In this document: piece by piece, positions 1-10,811 of the stretch
Layout of the letters: each line of letters opens with the position of its first letter
How positions within the stretch are numbered: position 1 is the first letter of the stretch
Assembly (NCBI GenBank): GCA_964035575.1
Contig: OZ037908.1
Location: 434,001-498,000 of the forward strand
Length of the DNA stretch: 64,000 nucleotides
Source of the DNA: Rhynchopus sp. YZ270_cl-10
Taxonomy: Eukaryota > Euglenozoa > Diplonemea > Diplonemida > Diplonemidae
Direction: 5' to 3'
Made by a program: the position numbers and the translations under genes
Notes under the pieces: generated by a model
The model's input: the letters and a program-made list of their open reading frames with translations, nothing else
Database searches by the model: none
Told to the model about the DNA's origin: nothing

Positions 1-131
1 GGTGGTTAATCTCACTCTGTTATGTTTTTTTTTTCATTTCCGTTTAATTTTTTTTCCATAATTTTTTTTTATATGACAAGCAATAGTTAATCAGAGCGCC
101 ACGTGCATCAAGGTAACTGGTTTTCATCTTA

Positions 132-1083
132 GGGTGGGCGAATTGACAAAATTAATTCGGGTTATTGGCGTCATGGATTTCAGAATTCTGGAAAAAAAAA
201 AGTTTTCAGAAAAAAAAAGTTTTCTCTTGGTTCCCCCACCAAAAAACCAAAAAATTCTAGAAAACACATGTGATTTCTAGTTTTTAAATTTGGTGGCTTC
301 GGCAAATTGACCCCACCACAGAACGGGTGGATTCAGGAAATGCAAATGCCGGTGTTTTCGAACAAAATGCAAAATGCCCGCGTTTTTTGCAAAATGTACG
401 CGCATGGGGGGCCCTAAAACCTCTGCTACCGTGTGTTTCTACAGGCAAACACTTGGACCCCTTTACCTTACACTTACGGGTTTTGACCAAAACCAAGAAC
501 TCGTCCATTTCGGCAAATTGACCCCACCGCAGAACGGACAGATTCCGAAAATGCAAATGCCGGTGTTTTTGCGCATTTTCATGTTTCAGAATCAGGGAGA
601 GAAAATCTGGGTTGTGGGATTTACTTTGTCCCCTTCACCTTACACTCATTTTGACCAAAACCAAGAACTTGGCCATTTCGGCAAAGTGACCCCACCACAG
701 CGCGGACAGATTCCGGAAATGCCAACCGCGGTATGGTTTGGGGCTGAAAAATTTTCAGGGGAAAATATTTTTCAGTAGCATTTTTTGGCCGAAAATGGGC
801 CCCACGTATTAGTGACCGGGCTCATATTTTCAAAAAAATACGTGTTCAAAAAATTGTCCAATTTTCGAGATTGACCCCACCACTTTCTGCACGGATTCCG
901 GAAATGCCAAAAAACTGTGTTTTGGGTCACGAATCTCTACCCCGTCACCCAAAAACCAGTTTTTCCTGATGAAAACTTTTTTTCCTAAAACTTTTTTTTT
1001 CCTGAAAACTTTTTTTCTGCGTCATGCGTCAGCGTTTTCTCTGCGTCATGTAACCCGAATTAATTTTGTCAATTCGCCCACCC
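132..1083. mobile_element. Non-autonomous inverted-repeat element with TTA target duplication
   Basis: The ends are inverted repeats of about 33 bp that begin GGGTGGGCGAATTGAC and continue to a TTCGGGTTA block. They are flanked on both sides by TTA (129-131 and 1084-1086). A 3-bp TWA-type duplication and GGG-starting termini are typical of PIF/Harbinger (Tourist-like) elements, so that is my tentative class. No transposase is encoded. The interior holds four diverged copies of a roughly 50-bp module (near 295, 507, 676 and 873) with the words TTGACCCCACCAC and GATTCCGGAAATGC. The same module occurs inside the elements at 9420-9915 and 45793-46922, the latter in reverse. Confidence 0.7.
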
Positions 1084-1208
1084 TTACCAAAAAAAAAAAA
1101 AAAAAAGATCTTTCATTTTATTTCTTATTTCCTGCGCTGAACCCAACAATCTTTTTTAACAACATTGTTCCACTACTTACATTCTTTTTAACAACTCTCA
1201 CTTTTTTT

Positions 1209-1245
1209 AAGGTGACTAAGCACATGAGAGGCTTAGGCTCACCTT
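1209..1245 (+). repeat. Family A hairpin
   Basis: Outer arms AAGGTGA and TCACCTT pair without wobble; inner arms are CTAAGC and GCTTAG; the loop is ACATGAGAG. Compared with the common AAGATGA/TCATCTT form both sides have changed, which keeps the pairing. Confidence 0.8.
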
Positions 1246-1300
1246 AGCACCTTTTCTTTGACACCCTTTTGCATCAAACATATCCTCAAGGATCTGACTT

Positions 1301-1336
1301 AAGGTAACTAAGCAATCTAAAGCTTAGAACCACCTT
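1301..1336 (+). repeat. Family A hairpin
   Basis: Outer arms AAGGT/ACCTT and inner arms CTAAGC/GCTTAG are present. The loop AATCTAAA lacks the usual GAGAG. It lies 55 bp after the previous copy, the closest pair in the window. Confidence 0.7.
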
Positions 1337-1794
1337 ACCAAAATCATCTTCGTTCTTTTTAAAAAAGATATGTGCACGGCCGGTACATTCACCTTTCAAG
1401 TTTTCTTTTCTTCTGAAGAAAAAAGGAAGGTTGTACGTGTTACACCCTTTAGTGCTTACTGTTTGTGTTATAAATAGTAAGTATATGAATGTATTTTCTT
1501 CTTCTTTCTTTGCCAACTGTGTTGAAGGAACATGCAGTCTTTTTATGCAGTAAGTTTTCTTGCCAACTGTATAAAACGATTCTCCGAGTTCCTCACACAA
1601 TTATACGGTTTGTGGAGCGCATAAGGGAAGCTGTGTGGGGCATTTTTTTTTTTTTTTTCTCTTTGCCCTTTCAGTATAATACGTGGGTTACACAAACTCA
1701 ATGTGCACCTTTTGTTTTTTTGTATTTGAAAATCAAAATTTTGGGTTTTCAATTCCCGTCGCGGAAATAATTAAAAAAAATTCAGTGCACTTTC

Positions 1795-1843
1795 AAGGTG
1801 GCTAAGACGTTCGTGCAAAGCACGAGAGGCTTAGGTTCATCTT
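1795..1843 (+). repeat. Family A hairpin with a nested stem in the loop
   Basis: Arms start AAGGTGGCTAAG and end CTTAGGTTCATCTT. The loop is enlarged and holds a second stem, CGTGC-AAA-GCACG, before the conserved GAGAGG. The tail TGTAAACTTTTCTT matches the family. Confidence 0.8.
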
Positions 1844-2156
1844 GTAAACTTTTCTTCCCCTTCTCTTACACTCAGATAAGTGGCTTCATGGTTGTTCTAG
1901 TGATGTACTTTTTTTTCCATGACCCTTTTATCTTCCTTCATACAAAACAAAACAAAGCAAATTAACAACTTGTTCGCAGCTTCCGAACGCCTTGCCTGCC
2001 CAGTAACCACCACCATTCAAAAAATGGGATTTTAAAAAACAAAACCTTGTTTTTTTTTTTTTTTTTGGTTTTTTATTCCGCCTATTTTGTTGGGTTCTGA
2101 AAACGTAGCTACTCTCTCTCTCTCTCTTATCATTTGTTTCTCCCCTCCCAAAAAAA

Positions 2157-2223
2157 AGTGGAGATTGCACAAAACTGTGGCAACACAAACCGAGGCAACT
2201 ACACTAACTCCAACAAATTTATC
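2157..2223 (+). repeat. Family B1 structured repeat
   Basis: Starts AGTGGAG and ends CTACACT plus the tail ACTCCAACAAATTTATC. The internal hairpin is TTG-CAC-AAAACT-GTG-G-CAA with one bulged G, followed by the B1-specific block CACAAACCGAGG. Confidence 0.75.
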
Positions 2224-2578
2224 AAAAAATTCAAAAAAGGCTAAAAAAAACGAAACAACTGTTTTCGTAGAACATCAGGAAGAGAGCGAACTTTATTAGG
2301 GAAATTTTTTTTTCTTATTTATTTTTTGCTGCGCACATTCTAACAAAAGCGCTGACAAAATATTGAGTTTCCCCCCCCCCCTTGAAACCACTTTTCAAAT
2401 CAACCCTGTACATTTTCAGACATTATATTAGTCTATATTAGCCCCGTGTAGGTTTCTTCAAAAAAAAAAAAACAAAAACTGCCAACAAAAAAAAAACTGC
2501 AAGCCTCCTCGTCAAGAGGACAAGGAACCTGTAAATAGTCATAGATACGACACAAAGGAATTCTTCAGAAAAAGGATT

Positions 2579-2693
2579 GCCCGAGATCAGAGGCCTTTTC
2601 GTTGAGTGAACTTTATGGAGAAAGTGGAGATTTTGCACAAAACTGTGACAACACAAACCGATGCAAACTACACTAACTCCAAACAAATTTATC
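2579..2693 (+). repeat. Family B1 repeat with upstream CCCGAGATCAGAGGC block
   Basis: The B1 part is 2623-2693 (AGTGGAG, internal CAC/GTG hairpin, ATGCAAACTACACT, tail ACAAATTTATC). Just upstream, 2579-2614 carries CCCGAGATCAGAGGC and a GAGTGAACT block. The same combination recurs at 10812-10934, so the two parts form a composite repeat. Confidence 0.75.
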
Positions 2694-2737
2694 GAAAAAA
2701 AGAAACAAAACATGAATAAGTACGCTAATTTCTTTTG

Positions 2738-2770
2738 CAGTAGGCACACCAGAGGCTTAGGTTCATCTTA
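2738..2770 (+). repeat. Family A, 3' half only
   Basis: AGAGGCTTAGGTTCATCTTA and the pyrimidine tail are intact, but the AAGRTGACTAAGC arm is replaced by unrelated bases. Confidence 0.5.
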
Positions 2771-3864
2771 CCAACCCTTTTCTCTTTTATCACACTTTTT
2801 ATGTTGAAAAGGATGCGTGTCTCTCTTCCCCATGGGACACATTTCATCTGTCAAATTTTTCGTCAAAGTGTCAGTGATGATGCGTCCCTGAGGCGCATGC
2901 ACTGCCACACTTCACTTTATTACCCATTCTTCACCCATTCTTTCTTCCATTCACAAGACCGGTCCTCCCTTTTCCAGTCTTCGAAAAAAATGTGTTATCA
3001 CTTCCGGTTTTGGTTTGTTTATTATATCTGCGGGTCTCATGGTTTTCCTTTTAAAAATCAGAGTTGGTGAAAATATCCACTCCCAAAAAAAACAAAAAAA
3101 GTACTGTTTAAGAAAGTGGAGTTACTGCTTTCACGGAGAAAAAAAAAATAATACTGCTTTTGCGACCAACTCACCACAATTTATAACAAAACTTTATATA
3201 AAACAAAAGAGAGAGTACACCTGACCAAGAGATCATTGCTCTTGCTGGGTGGAGGATAACTAACCCGTTCCTGTATCTTAATGTATGCCTGTTTTGTGTT
3301 GCAGTACAAATAAGCAAAAAAAGCTGCCTTTGTTTTTGTGCTGATCACAAAAAAAAAAAAAACAACAACAACAACAACAACTACCAACGAACAAAGCAAA
3401 CCAAAACAAAATGAAAAAAGTGTAAACCAACACCCGAATCTTGTTATTTTCTTACTCATAAAAATAAGACGAGATTCTAAACACTTCCTCATATTTCTTC
3501 CCCCCCCCCTTCCCCTTATTTGCATTTTTCCCCATTTTTTTCCGGGAAGAAAATATTATTTTTTTAAAAAGCTGCAATCTACACAAATTTAATAAAAAGT
3601 AATGCAAAAAAAAAAAAAATGCACTCCCCTCTGTCTTCTGGTAGAATGGGATCATTACCACCTGTTTTTTTTTTTTCTTTTTTCTTTTTTCTCTTTTGAA
3701 ACTATTCCCAACGTTTATCACCTGATTTTTGGCCCGGTTGCAACTTCCGCCCAACACCGCCAAACACGGGTCAAAAAAAATCAGGTGAGGGTATACGGAG
3801 AGATGATTGAGGTTAATATTTTCTTTATGTTTTTACGCTCCCTACATTGTGAGCCACAACAAGA

Positions 3865-3940
3865 AGTGAGGTTGGATATTTGCACAAAACTGTGACAACA
3901 CAAACCGAGAGCAACTACACACTACTCCAACAAATTTATC
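3865..3940 (+). repeat. Family B1 structured repeat
   Basis: AGTGAGG start, TTTGCACAAAACTGTGACAA internal hairpin, an ACCGAGAGCAAC block, CTACACAC, then CAACAAATTTATC. Confidence 0.7.
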
Positions 3941-4244
3941 AACAAAAAAAGAGAAAAAAAAAAAAAATCCCCCTAGGTTCCCAAAAGCGGGTCCTTAGGT
4001 GATTGTCGAACAAAAATCCTCATCAAACCTCATTCAAAAAAACCCCTTTCAATCGCTCTACTAAGTACAACAAAAAAAAGTTCAATACAGCAAACCAAGG
4101 GGGGGAGGAGAAAAAGATAATCACCAAATAATGGTCAATATATTTTGACATTGATACGGTAATTTTTCTTTTTTTTTTCTTGTTTACGTAACACCTCTCT
4201 CCTCCCCCCCCTTCCCTAGCCTTGTATTTTACATCTTTTGTTTT

Positions 4245-4275
4245 AGGTGAGCTAAGCAGAAAGCTTAGGTCATTC
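4245..4275 (+). repeat. Family A hairpin, short loop
   Basis: AGGTGAGCTAAGC and GCTTAGGTCATT pair around the short loop AGAAA. The GAGAG loop word is absent. Confidence 0.6.
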
Positions 4276-5032
4276 TCTCTTTCTTTCTCTGCCCTTTTTT
4301 TCTTCTCGTTTGATGTGTTGAAAGTTCGAGAGAGCTATTTCCATCACTAAAAAAAAAAAAACTTATTTTGATTCTTTTATTAAATCAGCTGAGCTTATAT
4401 CCGTTTGTTTGCTTTCCTTTAAATATCCCCAAATAAAAATGATATCCATATCATCCGGTGCCTCAGGCAGTGAGACAACGGGTGATATAGTGTGCACCAA
4501 TAATTTTTTCGCGGGGATTTTTCTTTTTCATTATTGCGTTATTCTTATGACCATTGCTAATTTTTTTCTTTTTTCCTGTTTTTTTTTTTTTTTTTTTTGT
4601 TCCGCACTTCCAGACCATCTTACGAATTCTTTCTTGATGACCTCCTCTTCAACGGAATGTGTGTTGTAACTTCTTCTCGTTCTTTCTCTTATAATGTAGT
4701 TTCAAAGTCGCCTTCACAAAAAAAAAATAAAAAAAACGTGACAGTTCTATATTGCCTCCCGCAAGGAAAAAAAAAAATTCTGATTTTTTTTTCTTCATTT
4801 CTTTCATTATTTCTTTCATGTGTTGTCAAGGATTTTTGATATTTGTTTCTGTTTTAAAATTGAAGGTTTTAATATTTCATATTTAAAGCCCTCTCTTTGT
4901 CAACGATCAAAAACATTTTTGCCTTTTTTGTTATATTTGCATTTTTCTTTCATTGACAACTAATAGAGAAGCATGTGGTATGGAATGAGAGAGTAGGATA
5001 GAGACGGTGACGAGGGTGGGTACGGACACATT

Positions 5033-5128
5033 CATGGCTCTCGCCGGGGGGTGATCGGGTTTTAAATCACCCAAAAAAAATTTTTTCAAAAAAAAAGAGG
5101 GGTGATCCGGGTTTCGGATCACCCCTCC

Positions 5129-5159
<31 letters not shown>

Positions 5160-5607
5160 GGTTGAACCACGGGAGTACCATGGGGAACTGGGTTGCTGAC
5201 CGCATCATCCAGTCTGTACCTCAATTTTTTTTTGCCTGCGGCGCCATTTTTCTTTTTTTGCTCCGCAAAAAAGGTTTCGTTGAGTGAGTATGTGATGTAA
5301 AAGCTACCGTACCTTAAATTTTTTTTCGCCTGCGGCGCCATTTTGTATTATTTTTTTTGCTCCGCAAAAAAAAAAGCACATACATACAGTTCCCTATGTT
5401 CCCAATGTCCCTGGTCAGCAGTGCTGAAAAAATTTTTGGGCATAAAAACAAGCTGACCCCAAACGAGGTGAGAAAGCGCCTCACCTCCCTGCACTGGCAG
5501 GGAGTCGCGCGCGCGAAGCGCGCGCGCGACCGCTTTTACGGGGGGAAAGCTCGGGGACCCCAAATCACCCCCCATTTTGGCCAAAAGGGGTGATTGGCGA
5601 GAGCCCT
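5033..5607. mobile_element. Inverted-repeat element with 9-bp target duplication
   Basis: The 10-bp ends GGCTCTCGCC (5036) and GGCGAGAGCC (to 5605) are perfect inverted repeats. GGACACATT occurs just outside both ends (5024-5032 and 5608-5616), so the element of about 575 bp made a 9-bp target duplication, as Mutator-like elements do. The interior is full of small palindromes: GGGGTGATCC with GGATCACCCC, GAGGTGAG with CTCACCTC, CCCTGC with GCAGGG, and a GCGCGCGCGAAGCGCGCGCGC core. Two copies of a TGCGGCGCCATTTT...TTTGCTCCGCAAAA block sit near 5237 and 5331. No transposase is seen. Confidence 0.65.
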
Positions 5608-6113
5608 GGACACATTACACAAAAAAAAAAAAAAATAACCAAAATATCCCGCAGGGCAAGCCAAATACCGTATCCGTACCAAAAAAAAATTATCGACCGT
5701 ACTAATGGCTCGATCCCTTTTCAGGATTTTTTTTTTCCCTGAAAATTCGACCTTTTTTACGATAATTTTGTACGAATACGGTATATGGGATTTACCTTTG
5801 TGGGGGGTTTTTTTTTTTTTGATTTTTGGCATTTTTTGTGTATTTTTTTTTTTCTCTTGGTGGACTGATTTGCAACGTTCCCGCACCCAGAAGGGTGTTC
5901 GTACGTTATCAACCTTCACCCCTCTTTTTTTGTGTGTCATTCCCCTCCTCTTCCCCCTCTCTTCTTTCTTCTTTCTTCCCCACAGCCTTCTCCCCCCTTC
6001 TTGCATAACAATATGCTGTACATTATTTTGGAAGTACCATTCGGACTGAAAAAGAACCAAGCATGAGATTGCGCACTTCATTTTTTTAAGTTTAACTTAA
6101 AAAACCCCCCAAG

Positions 6114-6166
6114 CCACGCACCAAAGGTACACTGTTCATGAGAGGGCTTTGTATTTTATGACTTTT
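6114..6166 (+). repeat. Family C, 3' part only
   Basis: Matches the second half of the 130-150 bp family C: CACCAAAGGTACACTGTTCA, then TGAGAGGGCTTTGTATTT and a short tail. Only a few bases separate it from the family A hairpin at 6170. Confidence 0.65.
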
Positions 6167-6169
6167 CTT

Positions 6170-6204
6170 TAGATGACTAAGCACGAGAGGCTTAGGTTCA
6201 TCTA
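6170..6204 (+). repeat. Family A hairpin
   Basis: Outer arms TAGATGA and TCATCTA: the terminal A-U pair of the consensus is swapped to U-A on both sides. Inner arms CTAAGC/GCTTAG, loop ACGAGAG, tail TAAACTTTTCTTTT. Confidence 0.85.
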
Positions 6205-6366
6205 TAAACTTTTCTTTTTTTCCCCCTCTCCATCATACCCATGCTCGAAAACTACATAGTACGTGCCAACAAAATAATACGAACTCCGGCGGGTATTTGA
6301 CATCATCCCCGACACTACCTTAGTGCAATTCCACACAGCTAATGCTGTGCGACAACGTTTGTGATC

Positions 6367-6402
6367 AAGATGACTAAGAACGTTGAAGCTTAGGGTCATT
6401 TT
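6367..6402 (+). repeat. Family A hairpin
   Basis: AAGATGACTAAG pairs with CTTAGGGTCATTTT. The loop AACGTTGAAG lacks GAGAG. Confidence 0.7.
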
Positions 6403-6439
6403 CTAATTTTTTTTCTTCTTTTTTTTCTCTTTTCTTTCA

Positions 6440-6490
6440 ATCCTGCGAAGAAAACCGGCTGCTTATCCCATTGATAGTAGCCTAAAATCA
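6440..6490 (+). repeat. Family F structured repeat
   Basis: ATCCTGCGAAGAAAACC leader, then the stem TATC-CCATT-GATA, then GTAGCCTAAAATCA. Same order of blocks as at 10244, 13346 and 16671. Confidence 0.65.
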
Positions 6491-6591
6491 ATTTTTCTTT
6501 TTCAAAATAATGTACACGCCATATTTTTGCTTTATTCTCTCATATTCTTTTGATTCTCATATTGAAAAAAAAGAAAAATGGATTTCTGTTT

Positions 6592-6630
6592 AAGGTGACT
6601 AACGCATTGAGAAGCTTAGATTTTCATCTT
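6592..6630 (+). repeat. Family A hairpin
   Basis: AAGGTGACTAA start and AAGCTTAGATTTTCATCTT end, with loop region CGCATTGAG. Confidence 0.65.
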
Positions 6631-7049
6631 CAACTGAATATCTCTTTTTATATCCTCCCTCTCCCCTCCCCTAACAGAGTTGTACATCTTCCCCCTACAG
6701 TTTTTAGACAAGGTGAACTTCTTAGGGTTCCCTTTACCAAACATTTTTTATCCATTTTTTTTTTCTCCCCCAACCTTTTTTCTAACCTCTTTTACTCATT
6801 AAAGAGATACGGCAAAATATCAACCTTTTTCTTTCTCTTTTTCTCTCTGCGATGTTTGCCTGTGTCCTTTGCATACCATTCACCTCTGTCGATTTTTTTT
6901 TTTTGGGGGGGGGGATATTTCTCCCCCCCCAGCGCAGCCCCCGTGCATTTGTTCATTTGTTTCTTCGAGAAACATCCTCTCATTTACCTAGCCTAACCAT
7001 AGTGCATGAATTTTCTGTCAAGGAAAAACCAAAAAAAAAAAAAAAGTAT

Positions 7050-7097
7050 AGTGGAGTTCATCTTCGGGTGTCTACACTAATACAAAACCAAGTTTTC
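7050..7097 (+). repeat. Family B2 structured repeat
   Basis: AGTGGAG, internal CATCTTCGGGTG, CTACACT, tail AATACAAAACCAAGTTTTC. Confidence 0.75.
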
Positions 7098-8043
7098 AAA
7101 AACAAAAAAAAAAAAAATCAAAGTGGGAGGCATCTTATGTGTCTGAACAAGACGATTTACCATGATTTTTTTTTTTCTCCAAAAATAAAATGTGCCGTTC
7201 TGTGAGTGATTCTTCCTCCTAGCCTTTCAAAACGGTGACATTTTGAGGACAAAAAACAAGACCTTCTTTTTTGTTGAGGGTGATTTTGTCGATGCAATAA
7301 GCAGACCAAGAAAAAAAAAACTAAAATGTTTGGTTTTGTTGTGGTATAATTATTATAGTGGAGTGAATCAACGTACATCTTGTTCTTAATTATCTACCTG
7401 TCGTATTAGTGCGAGCAAAAATTAGTTTAGTTTTGTTTTTAATTTTGTTTTTTTCGAGATTTTTTTGTAATAGTTGGCCTTAAAAAAAGGGTTTTTTGCT
7501 ACATTCTATCTTGTAACGAACCTGGGGTCAGTTTATTCTTATTTTTTGTTTGAGATTTTTATTTAATTTTTTTTTTACGTGTGTTTTTTTGTCATCAATC
7601 TTTTTAATTGTTTTTCAGATTTCTATGTGAACACTAGAAATCACTGATTTTTTGTTTTTATGTTGAAAACAGGGGTTTGATAGGTCGAAAAAACCCCCCC
7701 ATTTACTTCTTACGTAACACTAAAAAACCGCGTTAAAACGAATAGTTTGCTTCTTTCAATCTTGCTTATCACATGAAGACTTCGAGAAACGCAAAAAAGT
7801 GTTGTATGCGTGTTGTTAAATGCATTCACATATTTTTTTTTTCTCTTTTTTTAAAATTTGTCCTTTACAAAAAACCTATTTATCTCGCAAGGGAAGTAAT
7901 GTCTTGTATTGCTTTTTTAATGTTTATAACGGTTTTCTGGTGAAGGAACTGTCTGAATGACATTACTTAAACAGAACCTCAAATGTATAATCCCTGGGAG
8001 CCCTGATGGGTTTTTTTCAAATTATATCAAAACAAATAAATAT

Positions 8044-8092
8044 AGTGGAGTTCAATCCTCGGGGTGTCTACACTAATACAAACCAAGTTTTC
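8044..8092 (+). repeat. Family B2 structured repeat
   Basis: AGTGGAG, internal ATCCTCGGGGTG, CTACACT, tail ACAAACCAAGTTTTC. Confidence 0.75.
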
Positions 8093-8137
8093 AAATAAAA
8101 CAAATATGAATCCTACCAAATAGAGGGTTATATTTCA

Positions 8138-8173
8138 AAGTTGCCAAGCCCCGCGAGGCTTGGGATCATTTCC
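8138..8173 (+). repeat. Family A hairpin with CCAAGC/GCTTGG stem
   Basis: The inner arms are CCAAGC and GCTTGG in place of CTAAGC and GCTTAG, a paired replacement of U-A by C-G. The loop is CCCGCGAG; outer arms are weak. Confidence 0.7.
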
Positions 8174-8362
8174 TTTTTTTTTTTTAAAATCTTTAATCGT
8201 GTATTGTTCCTTGCAAAACACAGACCTATCTTTAAGAACGTTTTTTCTTCCTTTACCCCGTTTCTTATTATCATTGTAACTGTAACGTATTTTGTCTGAG
8301 GTGGTTTTATTAGGCATAACACGCTTAGCAACCATTACCAACCATTTTCCTCTTCTTTTTTC

Positions 8363-8400
8363 AGGTGTATGTGTCTCTGTCAGAGAGGTGCGTACATCTT
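8363..8400 (+). repeat. Family A variant hairpin
   Basis: Arms AGGTGTATGTGTCTCT and AGAGAGGTGCGTACATCT fold over loop GTC. The inner stem shares no sequence with the common form, but the outer AGGTG/CATCTT and the following TTCATCTTACAAG are kept. Confidence 0.55.
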
Positions 8401-8861
8401 TTCATCTTACAAGTTTTTTTTTTTTTCCCCTTCAAAAAATCATTTTATTTCTTCGTGTTGTCTGAGTAAACCACCGCCCGTTGTTTTTTTTTTAGTTCTT
8501 TATATTTTCCCTTTTTTCAATCATGAAAAAAGACAAAAAATATTGCCACAAAATAACTGTATTTCTACAATGTTATTAAGGGATGTGTCAATGAATAGAC
8601 GTGAAGATCCATCTTGACACTTTTTTTTCACTCTTAAATATTTTGCAGATATGTAGATTGTTTTACAAAATAAAAGAAGACAAGGGGAGTCTACTCCACA
8701 CGGTTTTTATTATGATTATTTTTTTATGATTATTTTCGCTCGTCACAGCAGGAACCTGTTAGTGTTCCATTATTTTTTCCTTCAATATTTATCATTTTTT
8801 TTTTTTTTGGATACCTGTTTGCCTCTTTGTTACCACATTTATTTTTAAAAAATTATAGTAT

Positions 8862-8905
8862 AGTGGAGCACACTCTAGGGTGGCTACACTACAAACCGAG
8901 TTTTC
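8862..8905 (+). repeat. Family B2 structured repeat
   Basis: AGTGGAGC pairs with GGCTACACT and ACACTC with GGGTG around TA. The inner stem differs from the copy at 7050 on both sides. Tail ACAAACCGAGTTTTC. Confidence 0.75.
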
Positions 8906-8968
8906 AAAAAAGTATTCATTATGCCACATCACAATATTCACTTTTTACATTTCCCAATCTACCACACT

Positions 8969-9002
8969 TTGACTAAAGCACAGAGAGGCTTAGGTTCATC
9001 TT
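8969..9002 (+). repeat. Family A hairpin
   Basis: GACTAAAGC and GCTTAGGTTCATCTT around CACAGAGAG; tail ACCAACATTTTTCTC. Confidence 0.75.
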
Positions 9003-9419
9003 ACCAACATTTTTCTCTCTCTCTCTCTCTCTTTTTTGATATGCAAAACCGTCATCTGCATCTTACAAAAATTTTCTTCATTTTTCTCTTTTTGCTGATA
9101 TCCCAGCCAACACGCTTTGAGACATCGTACCCACTGTCGCATTTGTCCCGCGCAGTTGTGGTAACTCTTTTAGAAAAGAAAAGAAAAAAATGGAAGAAAA
9201 AAGAAAATACCATACACACATACACATGTTATGGCCAAAATCACATTTTTTTTTGCCTGCCTCTAACCTATAGAAAAAAGTCAGGCAGTTCAACAAAGAG
9301 CTTTAAAAACTAAAATCATTCAAAAAAAAAAAACCCCCCAATTCAAGACCCCCCCCTTAGCAGGGCCAGAAGTTTCTTGGGCAATGTTTTCGGTACAATG
9401 AGGACGGAACACCCCATAC

Positions 9420-9915
9420 TGGTGCTTCCCGGGGGGTATGCATTTCACAAATTTTCACAAAATGTGACAAGTTTTCACAAGTTTTCACAACACGAAAACC
9501 GCTATAAAATTGTGAAGGCTGGTGAAAAATGGTGAAAAATTGTGAAAAGTTGTGAAAAGTGCGAAAAGTTGTGAAAAGTTGTGAAAAGTTGTGAATTGAT
9601 TTTTTTTTTTTGGGGGGTTTTTTTTGGGTTGGGTGGTGGCCCACCCATTGAGGGGTATGCTGGGATTCACAAGATAGAACGTGATGTGGTGTACCTGTGT
9701 ACCTGTGTACTGTGCACTGTGCGGAAATGACGAGAACTTGTCCATTTCGGCAAATTGACCCCACCACTGGCCGGACGGATTCCGGAAATGCAAATGCCGG
9801 CATTTAAAAGCTTCACCAACGAAGAAAAAAAGGGTGGTGAAAAGTTGTGAAAAGTTGTGAAAAGTTGTGAATTGAATTGAAAATTTGTGAAATGCATACC
9901 CCCCGGGAAGCACCA
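9420..9915. mobile_element. Foldback element, TGGTGCTTCCC ends, 5-bp target duplication
   Basis: Near-perfect terminal inverted repeats of about 36 bp begin TGGTGCTTCCCGGGGGG and run to CACAAATTTTC. CATAC flanks both ends (9415-9419 and 9916-9920). The interior has short tandem GTTGTGAAAA units and one copy of the TTGACCCCACCAC/GATTCCGGAAATGC module also found in 132-1083. Related smaller copies lie at 19562, 47289 and, by ends only, 13500. No coding capacity is seen, and the superfamily is unassigned. Confidence 0.75.
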
Positions 9916-10091
9916 CATACCTGCTTTTCAAGCCCCCATCCCTCCTCTCTCTCTTTTTTTTTTAGCAGAAACCCAGCCACTTTTCTTTATTTATTGTGGA
10001 AATGAGTTTCTCTCAAAAAAAAAATGTGTCCATCGCCTGTCTTGTATTCATCATGTAATCTAGTCTAAAAGAAAAAATAGGCACTTTCTTC

Positions 10092-10121
10092 AGATGAATC
10101 AGCGGAGGCTTAAGGTGGTCG
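10092..10121 (+). repeat. Family A, degenerate copy
   Basis: AGATGAATCAGCGGAGGCTTAAGG keeps the AGATGA and AGGCTTA words, but the 3' arm is lost. Confidence 0.4.
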
Positions 10122-10156
10122 TACAGTATACAATAAAAAACGTACAAAAAAAAAAA

Positions 10157-10227
10157 AGTGGAGATTTTGCACAAAACTGTGGGCAACACAACCCGAGGCA
10201 AGTACACTAACTCCAAACAAATTTATC
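10157..10227 (+). repeat. Family B1 structured repeat
   Basis: AGTGGAG, TTTTGCACAAAACTGTGGGC hairpin, ACCCGAGGCAAG, TACACT, tail CCAAACAAATTTATC. A family F copy follows 17 bp later. Confidence 0.75.
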
Positions 10228-10243
10228 GAGAAAATAATCATTA

Positions 10244-10300
10244 AGAGATGTGAGAAAAACCGTGGCTATTATCTAGTGATAGTAGTCTATAATCAAACAA
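10244..10300 (+). repeat. Family F structured repeat
   Basis: GTGAGAAAAACC leader, GGCTATTATC-TAGT-GATAGTAG hairpin, tail TCTATAATCAAACAAAAA. Confidence 0.7.
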
Positions 10301-10303
10301 AAA

Positions 10304-10351
10304 TTAAGAGATGTGTATGTGTGCACGAGCGGACCGCATGCATCTTTTAAG
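10304..10351 (+). repeat. Family A variant hairpin
   Basis: TTAAGAGATG and CATCTTTTAA form the base. The middle is ATGTGTGCACGAGCGG then ACCGCATG, so the ACGAG loop word is kept with a different inner stem. Confidence 0.55.
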
Positions 10352-10431
10352 AAGTTTTTTTAAAAAAGGTCATAAGTGCGCGTCTTAACTCACCTTTATC
10401 AGTCCCTTCTTTATCTCTTTTTCTCTCTTTC

Positions 10432-10480
10432 TTAGATGTGGATGTATGTATGCACGAGCGGGCTGCATTTATCTTCTAAG
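10432..10480 (+). repeat. Family A variant hairpin
   Basis: Close relative of the copy at 10304: TTAGATGTGGATG, ATGCACGAGCGGGCTGCAT, then TTATCTTCTAA. Confidence 0.55.
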
Positions 10481-10484
10481 TTGC

Positions 10485-10519
10485 AAGGTGACTAATCATG
10501 AGAGGCTTAGGATCATCTT
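10485..10519 (+). repeat. Family A hairpin
   Basis: AAGGTGACTAA and CTTAGGATCATCTT around TCATGAGAGG; tail ATAAACTTTTCTTT is consensus. Confidence 0.8.
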
Positions 10520-10703
10520 ATAAACTTTTCTTTTTAAAAGGTCCTATGTGCGTCTTAGCTCATCTTTATCAATATTTTTTTTTTCTTTTTTTTTTTCTTT
10601 TTGGAAACGGTAGGGCTCCCTTTGGCTTGTTGCATCGTGCACTTCGCAAGAAGTGTGACCAGATAGAGTGTTTTGTGATAGCCCTACTTCCCCAAAAAAA
10701 AAC

Positions 10704-10768
10704 AGTGGAGATTGCACAAAACTGTGGCAACACAACCGAGGCAACTACACTACTCCAACAAATTTATC
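10704..10768 (+). repeat. Family B1 structured repeat
   Basis: AGTGGAG, ATTGCACAAAACTGTGGCAA hairpin, ACCGAGGCAACTACACT, tail CCAACAAATTTATC. Confidence 0.75.
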
Positions 10769-10811
10769 AAAATAATCAAATTGACACCACATACTGAATT
10801 TTTCAGGAATG

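Noticed and set aside
9420-9915. LTR-type solo element suggested by TG...CA ends and a 5-bp duplication
   Set aside because: The long terminal inverted repeats and the 76-bp two-arm copy are not LTR features; a foldback DNA element fits better.
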